NCBI RefSeq assembly: GCF_004795105.1
Contig: NZ_SSBL01000035.1
Location: forward strand, 1-64,000
Direction: 5' to 3'
Source of the DNA: Streptomyces sp. A0642
GTDB taxonomy: Bacteria; Actinomycetota; Actinomycetes; Streptomycetales; Streptomycetaceae
Length of the DNA stretch: 64,000 nucleotides
Below are positions 35,873 through 44,168 of this stretch, piece after piece (the stretch's first letter is position 1; each line of letters starts with the position of its first letter). The translations under genes were made by a program, and so were the position numbers. The notes beneath the pieces were generated by a model that was not told the DNA's origin, did no database searches, and worked only from the letters and a program-made list of their open reading frames with translations.

Positions 35873-36481
35873 ATGCGTACCTGCACCCGTATCCAGCGTC
35901 AGCGCACCGAGGGCTGGCGCAAGCCCGAGGGCTGCATGATCGTGGACAGGACGTCCGACTTCGGCAACCCGTTCACCGTCGCGCAGCTGGTGGACATCGG
36001 CTACAAGGAGCCGGAGGCCCGGCAGACCGCCATCGCCGAGTTCCGCCCGTGGCTGCGCGGAAGCCGCTCCAACTGGACCTCCACCGAGGGCGACCAGCGC
36101 CGGGAGAAAATCCTCGCCCGGCTGCCGGAGCTGCACGGCATGGACCTGGCGTGCCCGTGCGCGCCCAGCGAGCCGTGCCACGCCGACGTCCTGCTGGAGT
36201 GGGCCGCGCTCTCCCCGCTCGCCCTGGAGGTCCGCATCGCCTCGACCCGGGCCCGGGTCGACCGACAGCGCATGTGGCGGGGCGAGAAGCCGCTGTACGA
36301 CGCCGACGACCTGGCCGACGTCCTCACGCAGGACGTGCACACCACCTGCCTGGTCGACTACGACCCGGGCGACGGCATCCCGGTGCGCTGCGACAACCGC
36401 ACCTGGAACCAGTACGTGCGGCGCCAGCGGCAGCGCGAGCACCCGACGGCGATGATCCGCCTGGTGGAGGTCTTCGGATGA
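35873..36481 (+). CDS. DUF4326 domain protein
   Basis: A 202-aa protein. The N-terminal half has the DUF4326 pattern: RIQRQRTEGWRKPEG, RTSDFGNPF, then ARLPELHGMDLACPCAPSEP and CHADVLLEWA. The domain has no settled function; its Cys/His residues could be metal-binding. The C-terminal 85 residues are an addition containing CLVDYDPGDGIPVRC. Its stop overlaps the next start (ATGA). Confidence 0.82.
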   Translation: MRTCTRIQRQRTEGWRKPEGCMIVDRTSDFGNPFTVAQLVDIGYKEPEARQTAIAEFRPWLRGSRSNWTSTEGDQRREKILARLPELHGMDLACPCAPSEPCHADVLLEWAALSPLALEVRIASTRARVDRQRMWRGEKPLYDADDLADVLTQDVHTTCLVDYDPGDGIPVRCDNRTWNQYVRRQRQREHPTAMIRLVEVFG

Positions 36482-37257
36482 GCACGCCGGACGAACTCCC
36501 CCGCCTCGACCGGGCCACGGAGCACGCGGAGACCGTCCACCGCATCTACCTCGACCGGCGGGCCGCCCCGCCGGCGCGCGAGCTCCTGCTCGCCGTGGCG
36601 TACGCCCTCGCCATCGCCCCCGGCGAGCCGGGCCGGGTACTGAACACCGCCGCCCGGGTCCTGGGCCGCAAGGGGGGTCGCCCGCGGTTCGACGCGCTGG
36701 TCGCCGACGACGCCCCGCGCTACGAGCCGCCCCGCGCGGCAGGCAACTGGAGCCCCGGGCAGGCACCGGGGTGCGAGGCTCCGCGCTTGCGCCCGTACGT
36801 CTACCGGCCTCGCCCGGCCCCCTCCCCCATGGACGACGAGGCCGTGGTGCCGCTGCGGCCGCTGCCCGAGCCGATCGTGCACGTCGGCCCGGACTACGTC
36901 CCGCCGGTCGACTACCGCAACGAGCGCGGGATCTGCGGCGCCGACTCCCACCACAAGGTGCTGGAGCTGGACCCGCGCACCGGCTGGACGATCCCGCACT
37001 GGTTCTGCAAGCGGCACGTCGACCACGCCGAACGCGTCGCGGAGCAGGTCCGCGAGCAGAACGCGGCCGCACCCGAACCGATCCCGAACCGCGGCGGCCT
37101 GCTGCCGGCGTACTTCGCGGCGCCGTGGGAGGACGTCTACCCGCAGTACGCCCCGGCGAGCTGGACGCCGCCCTCCTACGGCCTCTGCGCCGACGACTGG
37201 CCCGACCCGGGCAGCCCGCCCCCGGTCAGCGCACCGCGCCGCCTGCGGGCCGTGTAG
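36478..37257 (+). CDS. hypothetical protein
   Basis: A 259-aa Pro-rich protein starting within the preceding stop. It has a helical N-terminal third and a Cys/His region (GICGADSHHKVLEL, then HWFCKRHVDHAERV) that could bind zinc. The C-terminus is a Pro/Tyr-rich tail. Not recognised. Last gene before the ATCTGGCCAGA motif. Confidence 0.58.
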   Translation: MSTPDELPRLDRATEHAETVHRIYLDRRAAPPARELLLAVAYALAIAPGEPGRVLNTAARVLGRKGGRPRFDALVADDAPRYEPPRAAGNWSPGQAPGCEAPRLRPYVYRPRPAPSPMDDEAVVPLRPLPEPIVHVGPDYVPPVDYRNERGICGADSHHKVLELDPRTGWTIPHWFCKRHVDHAERVAEQVREQNAAAPEPIPNRGGLLPAYFAAPWEDVYPQYAPASWTPPSYGLCADDWPDPGSPPPVSAPRRLRAV

Positions 37258-37261
37258 CGCG

Positions 37262-37286
37262 CTTTATCTGGCCAGAAAGACCACCA
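37262..37286 (+). repeat. ATCTGGCCAGA junction motif, copy 2
   Basis: TTTATCTGGCCAGAAAGACC followed by ACCA, 5 bp after a stop codon and 43 bp before the next start. The first 22 bases match the copy at 39227 nearly exactly. Confidence 0.75.
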
Positions 37287-37328
37287 ACCAGGGCCGGGAC
37301 TTCCCCGGCCCGTACGAGAAGGAGATCC

Positions 37329-38234
37329 ATGAGTACCTACGAGACCGACCTCGCCGCCGCGAAGCGCTCGCGCACGGCGTGGGGCTGCGGATGCGGAGCC
37401 GACAACCCGGCGACGTACGACGCCTGCCACGACTGCGGCCGCCCCTCGTGGACGTGCGCGGCCTGCGGCACCGTCAACCCCTCCGCCCGCAGCAACTGCA
37501 ACGAGTGCGACAACGCGATGCCCGCCGAGCTGCTGGGCGACCGCGAGGAGGGATTCGAGATGACCTGGGAGGAGTGGATCGCCACCCAGATCGGCCCCCG
37601 CGTCGTCGGCGGCCGGTACAACCACGGCCACGCCGGGAGCACGTACGAGGTCCTGGCGATCGAGCGCGGCCCGCGCCCGCTCGGCACCTGGCCCGTGTGG
37701 GACATCTCGGTCCGCTACGACGAGGACGGCCGGGAGCGGACGCACTGCACCGGCTGGGACGCCCGCCGCGACACCGTGGTGACGCAGCCGCCCGCCGACG
37801 GAGAGGACGCGTGGCACTACACGGCCGACGTGGTGGCGGTCGACCCGAAGGGTCGGGTGCTGCTCATCGAGCGCCGCTGGGATCCGTTCGCCGGCCGCCG
37901 GGCCCTGCCGGGTGGGTACCTGGAACCGGGCGAGGACTCCCGGGTGGGCGCTGCGAGGGAGTTGGCCGAGGAGACCCGCGTTCGGGTCTCCGCCGCCGAC
38001 CTGACGCCGATCGGGACCTTCGACGCTCCCGGCCGTGACCCGCGCGGGCGGTTCAGCACGGACGCCTACCTCGCCCGGGTGCCCGCCGACACCGTGGCGG
38101 TGGCCGACGACGACGCGGCGAACGTGTACTGGATGGACCTGAACGCCGCCCTGGAGGTTGAGCTGGCCTTCGACCACGCCGACATCCTGCGCGCCGCCAG
38201 CCGCCTCCTGACGGGCAAGGAGGGCTCGTGCTGA
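37329..38234 (+). CDS. zinc-ribbon/Nudix hydrolase fusion
   Basis: A 301-aa protein. Two RanBP2-like zinc ribbons (CGCGADNP..CHDCG and CAACGTVNP..CNEC, about 20-60) precede a Nudix domain whose box G-x5-E-x7-REL-x-EE lies at 196-215 (GYLEPGEDSRVGAARELAEE). Nudix enzymes cleave nucleoside diphosphate derivatives such as ADP-ribose; the substrate here is not fixed. GGAG upstream supports the ATG at 37329. The zinc ribbons suggest RNA, DNA or protein targeting. It sits three genes after the kinase and two after DUF4326. Confidence 0.85.
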   Translation: MSTYETDLAAAKRSRTAWGCGCGADNPATYDACHDCGRPSWTCAACGTVNPSARSNCNECDNAMPAELLGDREEGFEMTWEEWIATQIGPRVVGGRYNHGHAGSTYEVLAIERGPRPLGTWPVWDISVRYDEDGRERTHCTGWDARRDTVVTQPPADGEDAWHYTADVVAVDPKGRVLLIERRWDPFAGRRALPGGYLEPGEDSRVGAARELAEETRVRVSAADLTPIGTFDAPGRDPRGRFSTDAYLARVPADTVAVADDDAANVYWMDLNAALEVELAFDHADILRAASRLLTGKEGSC

Positions 38235-38680
38235 GTACCGTGATCGCGGTCGTGGGCACGCTGCTTGGTGCGGTCGTCGCGGGGGTGCTCCAGCACCGCA
38301 CCGCCCGCACCACCCGCAGTGAGGCCCGGGACGACCACCGTCGCGACCGGGAGCTGGAGGCCGTCACCGCCCTCGCCTCCGCCGTCGCCGGCCACCGCCG
38401 GGCCATGGCCGTACGGGAAGGCCTGCGGCTGTCCGGGGCCGACCCGCAGGCCATCGCTGCGGCCCGTGCCGAGTCCCACGCCACCCGGTCCGCCATCGAG
38501 GCGCCGAGGGTTCAGGTGTCGATCCTGGTGCCCTCGCTCGCCGCGGCCGCCGAGGAGGCGATCCGCGCGACGCGCACTCTGCGCGGAGCCACCGACGAGC
38601 AGACACTCGAGACTCTCCGCGAGAACGCCTTGACGGCTGCGGACCGCCTCATCGCGGCCGCCGCCCGCCACTTCGCCTGA
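38228..38680 (+). CDS. membrane-anchored helical protein (pRL2-23/KilB-like)
   Basis: A 150-aa protein starting at GTG, overlapping the Nudix gene by 7 bp. One N-terminal span (STVIAVVGTLLGAVVAGVL) precedes a long charged helical region. This layout (span, then RTARTTR and an extended coiled region) matches proteins called pRL2-23 or KilB-like on Streptomyces mobile elements. Assignment is from memory and not certain. Confidence 0.6.
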   Translation: MLSTVIAVVGTLLGAVVAGVLQHRTARTTRSEARDDHRRDRELEAVTALASAVAGHRRAMAVREGLRLSGADPQAIAAARAESHATRSAIEAPRVQVSILVPSLAAAAEEAIRATRTLRGATDEQTLETLRENALTAADRLIAAAARHFA

Positions 38681-38700
38681 CACCAACCGAGAGGAACACC

Positions 38701-39141
38701 ATGAACAGCACCCTGACGACCCTCGCCGAGGAAGCCGCCCGGCAGCTCGCCCGCCCCGAAGCCTGGTTCGGGCTGAGCGGCCACCGACTCACCGGGGAGG
38801 ACGTCGCCTTCCACATCGAAGCCGCGGGACGCCTGATGGAGCGCGAGACCTGGGATCCCCAGCTCTACGCCCCCTTCTCCGGCCACCACCTGCGCGACGC
38901 CCTCGACAGCACCGTCAACGACGGCATGGGTGACGCCGACACCCGGTACGTGGCCCGCACCGTGCTGGAGACGCTGCTCCGGCTCGTCACCGGGGCGCCG
39001 TACGTCGACTACGAGGTGTGGAGCGAGCACTCCTCCCGGACCCTCGAAGAGGTCCTGACGCTCTGCCGGACGGCCGCGCGGGTCGCACGGCACATCGGCC
39101 CGCAGAAGCCCATCACCCCGAACCTCCCCACGCTGCCGTAG
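38701..39141 (+). CDS. DUF6197-like protein
   Basis: A 146-aa helical protein. AGRLMERETWDPQLYAPFSG and the C-terminal LEEVLTLCRTAARVARH helix match the layout I associate with the DUF6197 family of Streptomyces mobile elements, which has no known function. GAGAGGA precedes the ATG. It closes the rightward operon before a terminator. Confidence 0.55.
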   Translation: MNSTLTTLAEEAARQLARPEAWFGLSGHRLTGEDVAFHIEAAGRLMERETWDPQLYAPFSGHHLRDALDSTVNDGMGDADTRYVARTVLETLLRLVTGAPYVDYEVWSEHSSRTLEEVLTLCRTAARVARHIGPQKPITPNLPTLP

Positions 39142-39183
39142 CGCCTGCACCTGGTGCACCACGGCGGCACTGCCGCACAACGA

Positions 39184-39228
39184 CGCGGGCCCCGGCTCCC
39201 CCTCTGCGAGGGGACCGCCGGGGCCCGC
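39184..39228. terminator. terminator of the rightward operon
   Basis: GCGGGCCCCGG pairs with CCGGGGCCCGC, with an inner CCCCTC/GAGGGG stem. It lies 43 bp after the last stop and can also terminate the converging gene at 39255. Confidence 0.75.
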
Positions 39229-39256
39229 GGGTTATCTGGCCAGAAAGACCACCATC
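39227..39256 (+). repeat. ATCTGGCCAGA junction motif, copy 3
   Basis: GCGGGTTATCTGGCCAGAAA followed by GACCACCATC. It overlaps the last bases of the SprT-like gene and matches copy 1 in inverted orientation and copy 2 in the same orientation. Confidence 0.75.
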
Positions 39257-40088
39257 ACTCGGCGGACTCCCTCACCTCGAACTCGGACACGCACTCGCCG
39301 CACATGATGCTGCGGCGCTCAAGGGTCTTCGGGGAGACCCGGATGACCGCGGGCGGGGTGCATTCGCAGGTGGCCTTGACGTAGTTGCGGTCCTCCTTCT
39401 CCTTCTTCCCGGTCGGGGCTCCGCCGTCCGCGCCGGCGTCGGTGTCGCCGTCCGCACCGCCGGTCGTCCCGCCCTTGTTGCCGCCGCCGCGAGAGCGGGT
39501 GGCGAAGATGTCGGGCCTGCGGGTCGCGTGGATCGCTGCGTCCAGGGCGGCGATCTCGTCGGCGTACGTCTTCGCAGCCTCCTCGCCCAGCTCGGTCCCG
39601 GCGGACCCGTACTTCTTCTTCCATTTGGCGTCGATGTTGGGCCGTTGGACGAGTCCCAGCTCCTCGGCCTTCGTGCGGAAGTCCTTGTTGTGGTACTGGC
39701 TGGCGGAGCAGTCATCGACGCCGTTGTGCTCATTGGCCGCATGGGCGGCCTCGTGCAGCAGGTGTCCGAAGACCTTGGGCGCGCCGCCCGAGAGCGACTC
39801 GGCGGTGACGAACACCTCGTGGTGCTCGGTGTCGCCGTCTCGCAGGCGCCACCGGCGGGGCGCGAAGTGTGCCAGTTCCACGGCGCTCGCGCGGCCGCCC
39901 GTGGCCATGCTGATGACGGCCTCGGGGACATCCGAGTGCCGGGCGCGGATCGCGTTCCAGCCGGTCACCAGTGCGGCGGTGATTCCGGCGGCGATCTCGG
40001 CGACGGTCGCGACGGGCAGGTCCGGCACGGCTTCCAGGGTCGGAGGTCCAGCGGGCTCGGGGATGAGGGCGACGGCTTCTGTGGTCAT
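39255..40088 (-). CDS. SprT-like zinc metalloprotease-type protein
   Basis: A 277-aa protein. HLLHEAAHAAN (HExxH at 112-116) and a C-terminal four-Cys zinc ribbon (CECTPP, then CGEC) match the SprT-like layout of plasmid and phage proteins related to DNA-protein crosslink proteases. A Gly/Lys-rich linker separates them. TAGGGT ends 9 bases before the ATG, suggesting a leaderless transcript with the CTTAAG palindrome in its promoter. A role in processing relaxase-DNA adducts is possible but speculative. Confidence 0.72.
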   Translation of the reverse strand: MTTEAVALIPEPAGPPTLEAVPDLPVATVAEIAAGITAALVTGWNAIRARHSDVPEAVISMATGGRASAVELAHFAPRRWRLRDGDTEHHEVFVTAESLSGGAPKVFGHLLHEAAHAANEHNGVDDCSASQYHNKDFRTKAEELGLVQRPNIDAKWKKKYGSAGTELGEEAAKTYADEIAALDAAIHATRRPDIFATRSRGGGNKGGTTGGADGDTDAGADGGAPTGKKEKEDRNYVKATCECTPPAVIRVSPKTLERRSIMCGECVSEFEVRESAE

Positions 40089-40101
40089 GTCTCAACCCTA
40101 G

Positions 40102-40133
40102 CGGAAAGTCACCTCTTAAGAGGTGACTTTCCG
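40102..40133. promoter_or_regulatory. CTTAAG-centred palindromic operator, copy 2
   Basis: A 32-bp perfect palindrome with core GTCACCTCTTAAGAGGTGAC. It begins 14 bp upstream of the SprT-like ATG and lies between the likely -35 and -10, so binding should repress that promoter. Confidence 0.82.
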
Positions 40134-40198
40134 GGGTGAGTTGATCCTGTCCCTCGCCACGACCAGACCGTACGCCGGGAGTTGACGCTGAAACGCGG

Positions 40199-40229
40199 AG
40201 AGGGCCGCCGAACGGTCCGGCGGCCCTCT
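40199..40229 (-). terminator. terminator of the transfer operon
   Basis: Arms AGAGGGCCGCCG / CGGCGGCCCTCT with a 7-nt loop, 20 bp beyond the stop of the last leftward transfer gene. Confidence 0.78.
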
Positions 40230-40248
40230 GGCGGTACGGCGGGACTGG

Positions 40249-40845
40249 TCAGTCAGTGCCGTGGCTCCACGCGCTGGGCACCACGCTGGGGAGGCGGTGC
40301 TCGATCTGGTGCTCCCCCTTGACGCACCCCGAGAACGGGCCGGAGGAGCCCCGCAGCTCTCGCAGGGCGGGGTCCAGGTGGTCGCGGTGCCAGACCGATG
40401 GGCCGGTGTACCCGCACGATGCCGGGTCCGTCAGCTCCTGCCAGGCCAGCCACACCGCGTGCAGGCGCGCGATGGCCACGCTGTGCTCGAACCAGAGGTG
40501 ACACCAACGGGCGTCGGCCGACGGCTCCGCGAGGTAGCCGGGCACGAGTACGCCCTCGACCCACTCGACCAGGGCCCTCAGCTCGTCGTCGTACTCCGGA
40601 GGGTCGAGCAGCAGGATGAACGGCGGATACTGCCACTCGTCCTCTTCCGCGGCTTCCTCGTCGGCCTCCCCGCCGGCCGCCGCTTCGTCGTCGCCGGAGG
40701 CCTCGCCCGGCTCGGCACCCTCGCCGCCGGTGAGGGTCTTGACCAGGTTCGTCAGCTGCGCGAGCTGGGCTTTGAGGTCTTCGATGTCCTCGAACATGCC
40801 GACCGGCACGTTCAGCTCCGGGACCTCGCCAGGCTCATCGCTCAC
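40249..40845 (-). CDS. DUF4913 protein
   Basis: A 198-aa protein. An acidic, coiled-coil-like N-terminal region (about 15-80) precedes the DUF4913 pattern: LRALVEWVEGVLVPGYLA, RWCHLWFEHSVAIARLHAVW, GPSVWHRDHLDPALREL and GPFSGC. DUF4913 proteins are typical partners of actinobacterial conjugation genes. GTG at 40845 lies inside the coupling-protein gene (11-bp overlap), so they are coupled. The acidic half may contact basic transfer proteins. Confidence 0.85.
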   Translation of the reverse strand: MSDEPGEVPELNVPVGMFEDIEDLKAQLAQLTNLVKTLTGGEGAEPGEASGDDEAAAGGEADEEAAEEDEWQYPPFILLLDPPEYDDELRALVEWVEGVLVPGYLAEPSADARWCHLWFEHSVAIARLHAVWLAWQELTDPASCGYTGPSVWHRDHLDPALRELRGSSGPFSGCVKGEHQIEHRLPSVVPSAWSHGTD

Positions 40846-42580
40846 TGCGCGCCGCCTTCCGTTCCTCGTACGCGGCCACGGCCCGCTTGGTGATGGCGTA
40901 CTCCTCATCCTTCATCTGCGGGCCAATGTGGGCCATCGCCTTCTCCTCGTACCAGGGGCGCAAGGCGATCTGCGCCACCGGCATGCCGGTGGCCATCAGC
41001 AGCGCCGTCCCCTTCTTCATGGCACGGATCTCGGCGGGGTCGAGGACCTGCTCGCGCTGCTCGGACCAGCTGTGGCTGTGGCCCTCCTTCGACTTGGAGT
41101 ACGAGCCGCGCTCCACGTAGTGCGCGCCGGTCAGGCTGCTGATGTCCCCGGCGAACTTCGCGTCATCGATGCCGACGCCGATGACCTTCTTGGTGGCCGC
41201 GCTCCACATCGAGTCCATGCCGACCTCGCCCCACGCCCGTACACCCTGGCGGTAGGACTGGAGGATGACGAACGGGGTGATCCCGCGAGAGCCGAGGTGC
41301 GAGTACAGGTCGGGCAAGTCCGCGATCTTGCAGATGTTCGCGGCCTCGTCCAGGACGGCGCGCATCGGCTCGGGAAGACGACCGCCCGCCCGCTCCCCCG
41401 CCTCGGTGCCGGCGGTGAAGACCGCGTCCGCGACCGCGGCAACGAGCGCCGAGGACGGCCCGCCCTTCTTCGACAGCAAGTACAAGGTGTCCTTGCTCGT
41501 CGCGAAGGCCTCGGGGTCGAACCTGGCCCGGTCCTTGTCCGGGGTGACCCACGCCAGGACCTTCTCGTCCCTCAACGCGCTCATCGCCGTACGCGCGTTC
41601 TGGTAGATCCCGCTCTGGGTCTCTTCGGCAATATTGATGGAGGAATCGACCTGTTCCGCGAGCACGGGTTCGTGCTGGTAGAGCACGCGAAGCGGGGACT
41701 TCTCCTTCGGGTCGGACAGCCACTTCATGACCTCGCGGACGGTGGCGCCCTCCCACCACGCGGCCCGGAACAGGCCGGTCAGAAGGTCTCCGGCGGCCTG
41801 TGACCAGAAGGGATCGGCTTGCTCCGAGGTGATCTGATTGACGAAGTGGGAGGCCAGGCGCTCGGCACCTTCCAGCGTCTCGGCCTGGGCCACCAGGTCG
41901 ATCCACACGTCCCTCTCCGCTTGTGCCACCCCCTGGGTATCGAACAGGAACGTCGTCCCGATCTGCGCACGGCTGTGGCGGGTGGCGGCGTAGACGTCGG
42001 CCTTATTGCTGGTCATCAGCAGGGCGCCCGGAGCCTCTTCGGCAACCGGGATGGCCAGTGACGTGGACTTGCCCGCACGGGGCGCCATGATGGCGACGTA
42101 GGTGTCCTCGTCCGACCCGCGCAGCTCGACGCCGGACGGCATGTGGTCACCGAGGAGCACACCTCGGTCGCGGGGCAGAACCTCCTTCGGCTTGACCTCC
42201 CGCAGCGAGGCGCGGAGCCGGGTCGCGGTGCGAGCGGCGGGCTTCGGCGTCAGCTCCCGCACCTGGTGCAGCGTCGCCAGGCTGCTCGGGTTGCGGTGCC
42301 AGCGGAACGCCACCCGCAGCCCCCACACCACGAAGATGACGACGGCCACGTCCAGCAGTCCGGCGCCGATGGTGGACGCGGTCTGGGAGTGCGGCCACAC
42401 CGTCGACCACTCGGTGGCCATCTGGTACGCACCCACCACCGACAGGGGGAAGTCGGCCACCTCGTCGCCGGTGACGAGCGCGCCGGCCGCGCCCCCGGCC
42501 CATGTCGAGACCCCCAGCGTCACGGCACCGCCGAGGACGATGCCTCCGGCCGCCCACGCGCGGTCGTTCTCCGTCATCAT
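40835..42580 (-). CDS. VirD4/TraG-like type IV coupling protein
   Basis: A 581-aa ATPase. Two N-terminal membrane spans (about 12-35 and 70-90) precede the motor domain with Walker A APRAGKST (about 165-172) and Walker B MRAVLDEAANI (about 406-416), followed by a TraM-recognition-like region ending ALMATGMPVAQIALRPWY. It recruits the relaxase-DNA complex to the secretion channel. Start codon overlaps the upstream stop (TGATG); ATG at 42577 is the alternative. Confidence 0.9.
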   Translation of the reverse strand: MMTENDRAWAAGGIVLGGAVTLGVSTWAGGAAGALVTGDEVADFPLSVVGAYQMATEWSTVWPHSQTASTIGAGLLDVAVVIFVVWGLRVAFRWHRNPSSLATLHQVRELTPKPAARTATRLRASLREVKPKEVLPRDRGVLLGDHMPSGVELRGSDEDTYVAIMAPRAGKSTSLAIPVAEEAPGALLMTSNKADVYAATRHSRAQIGTTFLFDTQGVAQAERDVWIDLVAQAETLEGAERLASHFVNQITSEQADPFWSQAAGDLLTGLFRAAWWEGATVREVMKWLSDPKEKSPLRVLYQHEPVLAEQVDSSINIAEETQSGIYQNARTAMSALRDEKVLAWVTPDKDRARFDPEAFATSKDTLYLLSKKGGPSSALVAAVADAVFTAGTEAGERAGGRLPEPMRAVLDEAANICKIADLPDLYSHLGSRGITPFVILQSYRQGVRAWGEVGMDSMWSAATKKVIGVGIDDAKFAGDISSLTGAHYVERGSYSKSKEGHSHSWSEQREQVLDPAEIRAMKKGTALLMATGMPVAQIALRPWYEEKAMAHIGPQMKDEEYAITKRAVAAYEERKAARSER

Positions 42581-44166
42581 CAGCTACCACCTCCCGTGGT
42601 GATCCTGCGTCGGTTGGTGTCCGTGCGGTACAGCCGCTGCTCGGTCGCGGTCAGCTCCAGCGACGCGGCGATGCCGGGCCGGGTGCCGATCTTGATCAGA
42701 TATTTCCCTCGGCCCGGGTGGCGGGTGCCCTCTTCCTCGGGGGCCGCGTTGCCGTCGGCGTCATCGAAGGTGGGGTCGATGTCGAGCCCGGTGGACGTCG
42801 CCGACGACCACGAGCCGATCATCATGCGCTCCTGCTCGGTGAGGGACCGCTTGCCGGTGACCCGGCGGAGCTCCTCCTCGGAGGATGCGCCGATCACCCA
42901 CGTGTCGCACCGGTCCATCAACCCCCTGGCCTTGGCCCGGTCGGTCTCCGTCGGCAGCGCCTCGACGTCCAAAAGGCTGTGCGTCACGTAGATCGTGACG
43001 TCATTCGTCGTGCGGTTCAGGCGGCTGATCGCGTCCATCGCGTCCACCAGGCCCGGCCCGGACCGCAGCGCGCGCCACATCTCGTCCATCGGCAGCACGA
43101 GCGAACGGTCCATCAGCCCGATGCTGCGGGCGCTGTCGATCGCGCTGTAGGTGTAGGCCCACGTGGCGATCATGCCCGCGCTCACGACGTCATGGCCGCG
43201 CGCCCGCAGCGCGCTGATGTCGACGGAGACCGCGGGGGCGTTGATGTCGAGCGGGGTCGTGGTCTGCCCGTCGAAAAGACCCTTGAGCGGGCCGCCGATC
43301 AGGTTGTCGAGTCCGGCGATCACGCTGCGGGTGAGGTCCTGGTACCGCTCGCCCTCGGCGGCCAGCTTGGTCCGCAGCTCCTCCGGGGCGGCCCGCAGGA
43401 CGAGGACGACGTCGGAGACGACGGGGTCGCTGCCCGACTCCTGTGCGGCGGAAGCGACCTGGACAGCGGTATCGAGCGCACTGCGCTCGATCTCGTTCGG
43501 CGCCCGCCCGAGTCCATGCTTCGTGGACAGCAGCGCGACGAGCGTCTCCAACCTGCGCCCGTTCAGGACATCGAGCAGAGACTCGCGGCGGTCGGCGGAC
43601 AGCGTGTGCAGACGGCCCTTGAGCGGGCCGCTGTCGAGCGGGTTCAACCGGCCGATGCCGTCACCGATCCGCACGACCGACCCGCCGAGTTCGCTGATGA
43701 GGTTGCTGTACTCGCCCTTGACATCGCCGGGCACGCACACCATGTGCCCGTACGCCGAGTACACCAGGCACACGCGCTTGACCAGCGCGGATTTGCCCGC
43801 GCCGGGCTGGCTCATGACCCACATACCGGGGTTCGTCGTGAGCTTGCCGGTCCAGCCGGACGGGTCGATGCACACCAACTCGCCGGTGAGCACGTCCCGT
43901 CCGACCGGCACGCCGCGCGGCGGCAGGCCCGATCCCAGAAGGAACGGATAGATGCCGCCGGCCTGAGTCGTCGGCCCGGTGTAGACCGTGCCCGTGTCCT
44001 CGACCGGGACGCGGCCGCCGAAGCGCCCGCCCCACCCCAACCGCGGGGCGAAGCGGCCCCGGAGCTTCTTCTCGACCCGCCGCTCGTCGCGGCTCGGGGC
44101 CTGCTCGACCGCCCGCACCACACGCTTGGGCGTGGTGACGGGCACCTGCTTGGGCTTGCGCGCCAT
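42580..44166 (-). CDS. VirB4-like conjugation ATPase
   Basis: A 528-aa ATPase. Walker A SQPGAGKSALVKR lies near 118-130, a Walker B-like LVLPMDEMWRAL near 347-358, and a late catalytic block (TIYVTHSLLDVEAL). It resembles the ATPase half of VirB4/TraC energisers; the N-terminal VirB4 domain is not present, and the SCO6880 protein next to it may supply that part. It has no membrane span and overlaps the coupling-protein gene by one base. Confidence 0.82.
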   Translation of the reverse strand: MARKPKQVPVTTPKRVVRAVEQAPSRDERRVEKKLRGRFAPRLGWGGRFGGRVPVEDTGTVYTGPTTQAGGIYPFLLGSGLPPRGVPVGRDVLTGELVCIDPSGWTGKLTTNPGMWVMSQPGAGKSALVKRVCLVYSAYGHMVCVPGDVKGEYSNLISELGGSVVRIGDGIGRLNPLDSGPLKGRLHTLSADRRESLLDVLNGRRLETLVALLSTKHGLGRAPNEIERSALDTAVQVASAAQESGSDPVVSDVVLVLRAAPEELRTKLAAEGERYQDLTRSVIAGLDNLIGGPLKGLFDGQTTTPLDINAPAVSVDISALRARGHDVVSAGMIATWAYTYSAIDSARSIGLMDRSLVLPMDEMWRALRSGPGLVDAMDAISRLNRTTNDVTIYVTHSLLDVEALPTETDRAKARGLMDRCDTWVIGASSEEELRRVTGKRSLTEQERMMIGSWSSATSTGLDIDPTFDDADGNAAPEEEGTRHPGRGKYLIKIGTRPGIAASLELTATEQRLYRTDTNRRRITTGGGS

Positions 44167-44168
44167 CG

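Noticed and set aside
39227..39256. ATCTGGCCAGA motif as an integrase attachment core
   Set aside because: Copies are far from the recombinase and show no link to a tRNA gene or strand-exchange overlap; kept only as an unexplained motif.
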